A DNA stretch of 64,000 nucleotides from Pseudobacteroides cellulosolvens ATCC 35603 = DSM 2933. GTDB lineage: Bacteria > Bacillota > Clostridia > Acetivibrionales > DSM-2933. A model generated the notes under the pieces. The model searched no databases and was not told the DNA's origin. It saw nothing but the letters and a program-made list of their open reading frames with translations. This document shows positions 57,057 through 64,000 of the stretch, piece after piece (within the stretch, counting starts at the first letter, position 1; the number at the start of each line of letters is the position of its first letter). Location: assembly GCF_001262605.1 (NCBI RefSeq), contig NZ_LGTC01000001.1, positions 1,103,192 through 1,167,191 on the forward strand. Direction: 5' to 3'. Made by a program: the position numbers and the translations under genes.

Positions 57057-57965
57057 TTATGAAAACAAGGCTTCAACAAATTCCCTTGCATCAAACTTCT
57101 GAAGGTCATCCATCTTTTCGCCAACGCCAATTAGCTTAACAGGAATATCCAATTCTGATTTTATGGCTATAATTATTCCACCTTTGGCAGTTCCGTCTAG
57201 TTTTGTCAAAACAATGCCTGTTATGTCGGAAATCTCATTAAAGGTCTTAGCTTGTGAAACGGCATTCTGACCCGTTGTAGCATCTAGAACCAGAAGGGTT
57301 TCACGTGAAATTCCTGGTAATTCCCTGTCTATAACTTTATATATTTTTTTCAATTCGTCCATAAGGTTCTTTTTTGTGTGGAGCCTTCCAGCCGTATCAC
57401 ATATCAGAACATCTGCTTTCCTGGACTTTGCAGCTTGAATTGCATCAAATATAACCGCAGCAGGGTCCGAGTTTTCTGCCTGTCTTATAATGTCTACACC
57501 AACCCTGTTTGCCCATATATCCAGTTGATCTATTGCAGCAGCCCTGAAAGTATCTCCGGCAGCCAAAATAACTTTTTTTCCCTGTTGTTTTAATAGATTT
57601 GCTATTTTACCTATTGAGGTAGTTTTTCCTACTCCATTAACGCCCACAACAAGTATTACAGACGGCTTGCTTTCAAGATTGAGCTCGGAATTTTCCTCTG
57701 CAAGCAGTTCTGCAAGTGATTCCTTTAAGAGATCTTTAACCTTCATGGCATCAGTGACCCTGTTTTCTCTAACCTTCTTTTTAAGATCCTCTATTACCTT
57801 CAGCGAAGTATCGACACCAATGTCGGAAGTAACAAGTATTTCTTCAAGTTCATCAAATAACTCGTCATCAACCTTACCAAATGCAACCAAAACCTGATCG
57901 ATCTTTTCTGTTATACTCTTTCTTGTTTTTGTTAATCCTTCTTTTAGTCTGTCAAAAAAACCCAT
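57057..57965 (-). CDS. ftsY: Signal recognition particle receptor FtsY
   Basis: 302 residues: a short N domain and the SRP GTPase G domain with GVNGVGKTTSIGKIA, DTFRAAAIDQL, DTAGR and TKLDGTAKGG. It brings ribosome-SRP complexes to the membrane. It lacks the long acidic A domain, as in most Firmicutes. It lies downstream of smc, the standard order. Confidence 0.97.
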   Translation of the reverse strand: MGFFDRLKEGLTKTRKSITEKIDQVLVAFGKVDDELFDELEEILVTSDIGVDTSLKVIEDLKKKVRENRVTDAMKVKDLLKESLAELLAEENSELNLESKPSVILVVGVNGVGKTTSIGKIANLLKQQGKKVILAAGDTFRAAAIDQLDIWANRVGVDIIRQAENSDPAAVIFDAIQAAKSRKADVLICDTAGRLHTKKNLMDELKKIYKVIDRELPGISRETLLVLDATTGQNAVSQAKTFNEISDITGIVLTKLDGTAKGGIIIAIKSELDIPVKLIGVGEKMDDLQKFDAREFVEALFS

Positions 57966-58024
57966 ACGTAATCTCCTTTTGTAATTCTTTGTATATTGTT
58001 ATATTTGTACTTTTTTGTCATGCT

Positions 58025-61000
58025 TTAACTTGCTTTCTCTCCCATTCTCATGGACACTATCTTTGATACGCCATGCTCCTGCATTGTTACACCGTAGAGG
58101 GTATTTGCAGCCTCCATGGTACCTTTTCTGTGAGTAACCATTATAAACTGGGTGTTGATGGTGTACCTTTTAAGGTACTCTGCAAACCTGTAAACATTGG
58201 CATCATCAAGGGCAGCCTCAATTTCGTCAAGTATGCAGAAAGGTGTCGGTCTAAGCCTTAATATTGAAAACAGCAGAGCAATTGCGGTAAACGCCCTTTC
58301 ACCCCGGAGAGCAGCATCATATTCTGCAGTTTTTTCCCTGGAGGCTGTACCTCTATTTCTATACCGCTTTCAAGGACATTTTCCATATCCACCAGTATAA
58401 GTTCAGCTCTTCCGCCTTCAAACAATTCACGAAACACTATATTGAAATTATCATTGATAAGCTTGAATTGCTCTAAAAACTGTCTCTTCATTATGCTTAT
58501 CATTTCACTTATTACCTTTTTTAATTTTTCCTTGGCCTGCTCCATGTCATTCCTTTGGCCTGACATAAATTCATAACGTTCCTTTGTTTTTATATATTCC
58601 TCAATTGCAGCAATATTAACAGGTCCTAATGCTTTAATATCATTTTTAATTTCATTTATTCTTTTTTGTGCCTGAGGTATGCTTCCAATATCCTTTTTAA
58701 ATTCCATGGCATTGGTAAATGTAAGCTCGTATTCATCCCACATCCTGTTTTGTATTACCTCAAGCTCCGCTTCAACCTTGGCCTTTTTAACCTCTACCCT
58801 GTTATAATCCTCTTGAAGGAGTATAATATTTTTGTTGGTATTTTGTATCTGGTTTATAGTATCGGATAATTCCTCCTCCAACACCTTTTTTTCCTCCACA
58901 GTCTTATCAATGGAGAATACCTTTCCTGTCTTTTCCTCTTCAAGTGCCTTAACTCTCTTTGAAAGTCCCGTATTTTCTGCCTTTAAGTTATCTATTTCAG
59001 TCAGGTACTTTTCTTTCTCACCTGATTTTCTGTTAAAACTCTTTTCTAAATGTTGTCTTTCTTCTATTATTCTGGCTAAAGTCTCTTTTACAGCTTCAAG
59101 ACTTTCCATGACTGAATTTACCGATATTTTAAAATTCATAATATCATTATGGAGATTATCCCTTAATGATTGGTCTTCTTTGTACTTTTCCTGATGCTTC
59201 GAAATTATTTCCTTTGTATTGTTTATGTCATTTTCAATATCTAAAAGCTCCTTGTTGTATTTTTGAAGCTCAATGTCTGTATCCGACTCCTGCTTTATAA
59301 GCTGTGCCTTTTCATCTCTTAACATATCAGCCTTTGCATCAGCTTTTTTAATTGTTTCCTCTATTTGTGCCAGATGGCTCTCGTCTCTCATCTTAACCAG
59401 TTCATTTGTGTTAATATTTTTTTCCTCATTTGAAATATCCGTCAATATTTCCTGAAGCATATTAGCTGCCTCATTTATTTTTGTATCAAGGGATTGCTGT
59501 ATTGCGGCAAGCTTTGATATCTCTGTTTTCAATTCTGTAATTTCCCTGTTCCTGCTTAATATTCCAGGGCCTGCATTATCAGTGCTTCCGCCTGACATGG
59601 AACCGCTTGTGCTTAATATATCTCCTTCTAATGTAACTATCCTGAAGCTGTAACCAAACCTTTTGGCAATTCTGATTCCTGCATCAAGGTTTTCTACAAC
59701 AACAACTTTACCTAAAAGGTTTAATATTATACCGTTAAATTCGCTGTTACATCGTATAAGATCCGATGCAACACCTATAAAACCCTGTTGGTTTTTGACT
59801 TCATTTAGTATATGGTTATCCAAATACCTTCCTTTAACAGAAGTTATTGGAAGAAAGGTAGCTCTTCCAAGCTTGTTCTTTTTAAGGTACTCAATTGCTC
59901 TTTTGGCATCTTCTTCAGTTGATGTTACTATGTTTTGCAGTGCACCCCCAAGAGTCATCTCAATTGCGGTTTCATATCTCTTATCAACTGTAATAAGCTG
60001 TGCAAGAGCACCATGTATGCCATGTCCGAATTCTTTGGACTGCTGGCATGCTTGAAGAACGACCTTAACACTTCTATTGTATCCTTCAAGCTTATTTTCC
60101 ATATCCTGAAGCATTTTATGCCTTGAGGATTTGAATTGGTAGTCATTTACCACTTCATTATGTTTTCTTCTAAGGTCTGAAAGAGCAGTTTCACATTCCT
60201 TCTTTTGCTCTGTAAGTCCGTTAATTTCTGCCCTGGCTTTATCAATTGCAGCCTTAGCTTTGTTGATGTTTTCCTGGATATCTTCTTTTTTAATTAATTC
60301 CCTATCCTTATCCAGGGTAATCTGGTAAATTTCCATGTCAATGCTGTGCTGCCTCTTTTTGAGGTTCTCAACATGAATCTTGATATTTCCTATTTGCGAC
60401 TTTTTGTCGGACAAAAGGTCCAGCTTGTCCATTATGCTGTCTTTCAGGTTTTCAATATATCGTTCATTTTCATCCAATGTCTCATTTAATGAAGCCATTT
60501 TGCTTTCATGCTCAGAAAGCTTTTGGGAGTACTCTTCAAGCTGTTTGGACAAATAATCTATTTTTTGATTTTTAATGGTCTCATCTTTATTAAGTTGCTC
60601 TTTCTTCTCGTTTATTTCTAATACTTCCAAGTCCAGTCTTTCTATATTCTGGTTAAAGTTATTTGTTTTTTCATCATTAAGCTTAATTTCAGAACTGCAT
60701 TTCTCCAAATTGTTTTCAATGTTGTAAAACTCCTGTCTTGTAATCTCTAGAGCTTCTTCCATTGCTTTCATTCTGTCGGTCTTTTCTTTGTTCTGTCTTG
60801 TAATATTTTCAAGGTTTAAGTTTTCGTTATCAATACTTTCTTTTATCTTTAAATACTGTTCCTCATGTTCTTTTATTTTTTCCTTGAATTTGGCAATATT
60901 ATCGATATACACGTTAATTTCGAGCTCTTTCAAGGAATCTCTATATGAGAGATACTTTTTTGCTGTTTCAGATTGTGCCTTTAATGGCTCAAGCTGAGTT

Positions 61001-61596
61001 TCCAGTTCGCTTATTATATCATTAATTCTTACCAGATTTTGCTCTGTTAAATCAAGCTTTTTTTCTGCTTCCTGCTTTCTTACCTTATATTTCATAATAC
61101 CGGAGGCTTCCTCAAAAATATGCCTTCTTTCCTCCGATTTGGTGCTTAAAATCTCATCAACTCTGCCCTGTCCAATAATTGAGTATCCGTCTTTACCGAT
61201 TCCTGTATCTAGGAAAAGCTCATGTATATCCTTAAGGCGGCACAGGGTCTTGTTTATAAAGTACTCACTTTCACCTGAACGGTAAACTCTTCTTGTTACA
61301 GTAACCTCATCAAACTCAATCGGCAGTGTATGGGTGGAATTATCAATGGTAAGGGAAACTTCAGCAAGGCCCATTGCCTTTCTGTGTTCAGTTCCTGCAA
61401 ATATGACATCCTCCATTTTTGTTCCCCTTAAGGTTTTAGCACTCTGCTCACCTAAAACCCATCTTACAGCATCTGCTACATTGCTTTTGCCGCTACCATT
61501 CGGGCCTACTACAGATGTTATTCCTGAATTGAATTCCAGATTTATTTTGTCTGCGAAGGACTTAAAGCCTTGAATTTCCAACCTTTTAAGGTACAA
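58025..61596 (-). pseudogene. smc: Chromosome segregation protein SMC, frameshifted near the C-terminus
   Basis: The main frame (61596-58258) holds Walker A GPNGSGKSN, the first coiled coil, the hinge (about 515-650) and the second coiled coil, but ends just after the signature motif, as LLSGVKGRL. One extra base at the four-C run 58302-58305 restores LLSGGERAFTAIALLFSIL, Walker B FCILDEIEAALDD and the rest to a stop at 58025, for about 1190 residues, the normal SMC length. Loss of SMC is usually very harmful, so a consensus error is favoured. SMC organises and segregates the chromosome. Confidence 0.92.
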
Positions 61597-61632
61597 TTAT
61601 CAACACCTCGGCCTTTGGTATTTGTCTATAAC

Positions 61633-61670
61633 TATGAAATTATGATGAATTCACACCACAATTTTGTTCT
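61633..61670 (+). repeat. Diverged family-1 palindromic fragment
   Basis: TATGAAATTATGATG...CACCACAATTTTG matches the first hairpin of family 1 with several changes. It lies upstream of smc. Confidence 0.45.
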
Positions 61671-61828
61671 ATATTCCTAATAATTTTAACATAAATTTAT
61701 ATTTAATCAATTATAAAATGATATTTTGCATAATTCCATTGAAAGTTAAATAATACACTTTCAATAAAATAATTGTTGATACACTTTCTTTTGATTTGTG
61801 ATTAGGAGTTTCTTTTCAAGTTTTTTTA

Positions 61829-62275
61829 TTAGGAAATAATTTTCAATTCTTTTGCTTTTGAAATGGCTTGAATCCTTCTGTTTACACCAAGTTTTCCGAA
61901 TATGTTCAAGATATGTGTCTTAACTGTACTTATTGTAAGACATAATATTTCAGCAATTTCCCTGTTTGATTTCCCTTTATCAATCAATGTCAAAACATCA
62001 ATTTCTCGGCTGGTTAGACAAGATAATAAATCATTGGAGTGAGCATCGTATTTAAATTTATTGATAGGATTTTGCTCAATAAATTCTACTTCTAAAGAGT
62101 CTGGCAATATTAGAATTTTGCATGAATAAATGCTTTTGTTACCAGATACCCTGCTATGAAAATCTGAAATAATATGTGCCAATTGAAGTTCGTTTATATT
62201 GAAATTTTTATTTATTGTAGACTTACATAATTTATGAAAACAATCATCTATTTTAATAGAATATTTTTGAGACAT
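61829..62275 (-). CDS. LuxR-family transcription regulator
   Basis: About 148 residues. The C-terminal 65 carry a GerE/LuxR helix-turn-helix (LTSREIDVLTLIDKGKSNREIAEILCLTISTVKTHI). The N-terminal 80 residues match no domain I recognise and lack the receiver residues. The ATG at 62275 lies eight bases after GGAGG. It is divergent from the receiver-Xre gene, with about 390 bases between. Confidence 0.85.
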   Translation of the reverse strand: MSQKYSIKIDDCFHKLCKSTINKNFNINELQLAHIISDFHSRVSGNKSIYSCKILILPDSLEVEFIEQNPINKFKYDAHSNDLLSCLTSREIDVLTLIDKGKSNREIAEILCLTISTVKTHILNIFGKLGVNRRIQAISKAKELKIIS

Positions 62276-62319
62276 AGCAGATTCCTCCTTCAATCAATTA
62301 TTATTAAATAAATATTATA

Positions 62320-62414
62320 AATGTTATTAATCTTACATTTGTCAGAGCAAATAACGAACGGTTTTAGTGGGATTTACGATAGACAAATGTAAAAATTTAT
62401 CACTTTTAATATAA
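62320..62414. repeat. Dispersed palindromic element, family 2
   Basis: It shares CTTACATTTGTCAGAGCAAA with 8452-8474 and ends in ATCACTTTTAATATAA. The inner pair TTACATTTG / CAAATGTAA is inverted. It lies in the divergent promoter region of the two regulators. Confidence 0.7.
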
Positions 62415-62604
62415 TGTCACTATCGATAGCATTATTTACAATAAGTATATGTCATTATTAATGACGTGTCAATATGTTCAATTATATAATTACATCATTA
62501 TTATCACGGATAATAAAAAGTTTGCATTGTATTTATAGTGCGTTATAATGGCAATAATCTTTTGCGTGAACTTTTACAATTGTCACGTATAATGAATTTA
62601 TAGA

Positions 62605-62633
62605 TTGATTTTTTATAAATATTTTGCTAAAAT
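62605..62633 (+). promoter_or_regulatory. Probable promoter of the receiver-Xre gene
   Basis: TTGATT-17-TAAAAT, 35 bases before the ATG. Confidence 0.6.
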
Positions 62634-62668
62634 ACAAATATTAGAAAAGTTAGTACGGAGGAATAATA

Positions 62669-63265
62669 ATGAAGGAACTATTTAAAATTGCTGTAATAGA
62701 TGATGAAGATGGCATAATAAAGTCAATTCAGGCAAACCTATGCCCCAAATATAATATAATAGGTTATACAAGTTCAAAAGAAGGTCTTGATGCTTTAAAA
62801 GAAGAAGTTTTCGATATGCTTATATTGGATTATTTCATCGATAATATGAACGGGCGGCAAGTTGTAGAGAGAATCAGGAAATTTAATGATGAAATCTATA
62901 TTATGCTCTTAACTGGCAGGGCTGAAGAAGCACCTGGCCTTGAAATTCTTAATACAATGGATGTTCAAATGTATTGTGAAAAATCTGCTGATTTCGAAAA
63001 AATATTGATTATTATTGAGTCCGCAATTAAATCCATTGAACACTCAAGGAAAGATGGAAGTTTTGGTTTAAGGATTAAAAAACTCAGGAAAATTAACAAC
63101 ATGAGCCAGGATGATCTTGGAAAACTTCTTGGTTTAGGTAGAACGGCCATTGCGAATTGGGAAGCAAACCAAACTGAACCGACAGGTGAAAATATAAAAA
63201 AACTTGCAGAAATTTTCAAGGTAACAACAGATTATTTATTAGGATTTAAAGCTAATTTCAGCTAA
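62669..63265 (+). CDS. Response regulator with receiver domain fused to an Xre-type HTH
   Basis: 198 residues. A complete receiver domain (1-120) with the VIDDED pair, phospho-acceptor D54 (LILDYF), T82 (LLTG) and K105 is followed by an HTH_3 (Xre/Cro) domain (about 133-190, IKKLRKINNMSQDDLGKLLG). Most response regulators use winged or LuxR outputs; Xre output is uncommon. CGGAGG precedes the ATG. No kinase is adjacent in the window. Confidence 0.9.
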   Translation: MKELFKIAVIDDEDGIIKSIQANLCPKYNIIGYTSSKEGLDALKEEVFDMLILDYFIDNMNGRQVVERIRKFNDEIYIMLLTGRAEEAPGLEILNTMDVQMYCEKSADFEKILIIIESAIKSIEHSRKDGSFGLRIKKLRKINNMSQDDLGKLLGLGRTAIANWEANQTEPTGENIKKLAEIFKVTTDYLLGFKANFS

Positions 63266-63284
63266 GTCATGATCTAAAAATAAA

Positions 63285-63405
63285 TTCCGCCATAAATTTC
63301 GCTCATGTGTCGACTTAAATCGTCAACACTCACGCAGGTAAACAAAGCACAGTTCAAAGGGATTTGCTATAGATAAATTTAATAGATTTATCACTTAAAT
63401 ATATA
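63285..63405. repeat. Composite of two dispersed elements
   Basis: 63285-63336 is the inverted, diverged partner of the 13567-13665 element (shares ATAAATTTCGCTCATGTGT). 63335-63405 matches the right half of the family-2 copy at 62320-62414 (GGGATTT, ATAGA.AAAT, ATTTATCACTT). It separates the receiver-Xre gene from the next gene. Confidence 0.65.
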
Positions 63406-63424
63406 TTAATTAAGGAGAGAATCA

Positions 63425-64000
63425 ATGAACGAAAAAACTATTAAAATTGATGATTTAAAGCAAGCTGATGTTTTATTATTCTCAGCATCTGAAGATGCAG
63501 TGTCTCAGTTGATATCCAAGATTACCGAGTCTCCCGTAAGCCATTCAGCTTTGTCATACTATGATTGTAATAAGATTGCCGAAGAAACTCCACCCTATGC
63601 TAAGATTAATGACATCAAAGAAAGAATAGTTAACCGTGAAATCACTGTGATGCGGCTGACTCCCTGGAAGGATGACATGTCTAAAGTTCTAGATATAGCT
63701 GCAAATTATATAGATTCAAAAGTGCCTTACTCAAAATTAAATCTGGCATTTGTTGGCATGTACATGTTGTTAAAAAAATCATTAGTCAACTTAAAGCTTC
63801 AGAGATTGGTTGGCCTCTTATTAAAACACATTACATATGAATTGATAAAAATTGTTGATGGTGCTGTTTATGGAAGCGTACAGCCAATGGTATGTTCCCA
63901 ATTTGTTTATAATTGTTATGAAAATGCAGGAAAGGATTATAAATTAATTATCAAGAATGAATCTACCAATAAAAGCTTGCTCAAATACATCCAGGAATAT
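63425..64000 (+). CDS. Permuted papain-like (YiiX/NlpC-P60 type) hydrolase, N-terminal part
   Basis: 192 codons are visible and the gene continues past the window. Near the start lies ADVLLFSASEDAVSQLIS, then SHSALSYY with the likely catalytic His; at about residue 158 VCSQFVYNCY carries the likely catalytic Cys. This His-before-Cys order is that of the permuted NlpC/P60 (YiiX, DUF830) family, which cut amide or ester bonds in wall or lipid substrates. GGAG lies about nine bases before the ATG. No signal peptide is seen. The exact substrate is unknown. Confidence 0.75.
   Translation, partial: MNEKTIKIDDLKQADVLLFSASEDAVSQLISKITESPVSHSALSYYDCNKIAEETPPYAKINDIKERIVNREITVMRLTPWKDDMSKVLDIAANYIDSKVPYSKLNLAFVGMYMLLKKSLVNLKLQRLVGLLLKHITYELIKIVDGAVYGSVQPMVCSQFVYNCYENAGKDYKLIIKNESTNKSLLKYIQEY

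Larger units (their letters stand above)
62276..62668. other. Divergent regulatory region
   Basis: Besides the family-2 element it holds the palindrome TTATTATC-ACG-GATAATAA (62498-62516) and a promoter for the plus-strand gene, TTGATT (62605-62610) and TAAAAT (62628-62633) with a 17-base spacer. The palindrome is a candidate operator for one of the two flanking regulators. Confidence 0.6.

Noticed and set aside
1..64000. tRNA or rRNA genes
   Set aside because: No cloverleaf-like segment or conserved rRNA sequence was seen in the intergenic regions by eye.

Overview
The window reads as part of the chromosome of an anaerobic, low-GC, spore-forming, cellulosome-producing clostridium (Hungateiclostridiaceae/Oscillospiraceae type). 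The evidence is an [FeFe]-hydrogenase operon, cellulases carrying dockerins, three cohesin-bearing surface proteins, sporulation genes (yqfC, yqfD, a pdaA-like deacetylase) and the classical Firmicutes order yqfC-yqfD-phoH-pgpH-ybeY-dgkA-cdd-era-yqzL-recO. Both cellulases end in a small beta-rich X-like module followed by a dockerin, and type I and type II cohesins sit side by side. This makes Pseudobacteroides (Bacteroides) cellulosolvens or a close relative my best guess; it is an inference, not a database match.

Layout. 1-5.4 kb (minus): a trimeric NADH-linked [FeFe]-hydrogenase (hydC-hydB-hydA), small [2Fe-2S] proteins and the start of a second, sensory-type hydrogenase. A perfect Rex operator lies on a consensus promoter inside the cluster. 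5.6-6.5 kb (plus): an unknown membrane protein. 6.6-8.0 kb: a lone sugar-binding lipoprotein. 9.0-18.7 kb (minus): a binding lipoprotein / YesM-type kinase / YesN-type regulator triad, then a GH9-CBM3c and a GH5 cellulase; the triad probably senses sugars and may control the cellulases. 19.1-27.5 kb: the recO-to-yqfC housekeeping block. 27.5-36.7 kb: a pdaA-like deacetylase (frameshifted), two DUF881 proteins, a nucleotidyltransferase/degenerate mutase fusion, a cytoplasmic starch-binding-type module, a PLC-like protein, a cysteine desulfurase with a Cys-rich small partner, and a PilZ protein. 36.7-44.5 kb: the divergent yneA/lexA SOS locus, then hfq-miaA-mutL-mutS-ylbF. 44.8-51.3 kb: a flavodoxin-ferredoxin protein and three cohesin surface proteins (type II-SLH, type I-SLH, type II-transmembrane). 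51.6-53.3 kb (plus): three very small genes and a YitT protein. 53.4-61.6 kb (minus): a UPF0182 protein, a nitrilase-family amidase, ftsY and smc. 61.8-64 kb: a LuxR-type regulator, a receiver-Xre fusion and a truncated papain-like hydrolase.

Three conserved genes (pdaA-like, mutS, smc) each carry a one-base deletion in a homopolymer run. All three reading frames are restored by adding one base, which suggests consensus error, though a mutator strain is possible. At least two families of small palindromic elements are scattered through the intergenic DNA, two of them inside the housekeeping operon and one supplying the stop codon of pgpH. The most interesting points are the mixed-type cohesin trio, the dispersed palindromic elements, the three-site LexA region, the Rex-controlled hydrogenase promoter and the fused sugar nucleotidyltransferase whose mutase half has lost all four catalytic loops.
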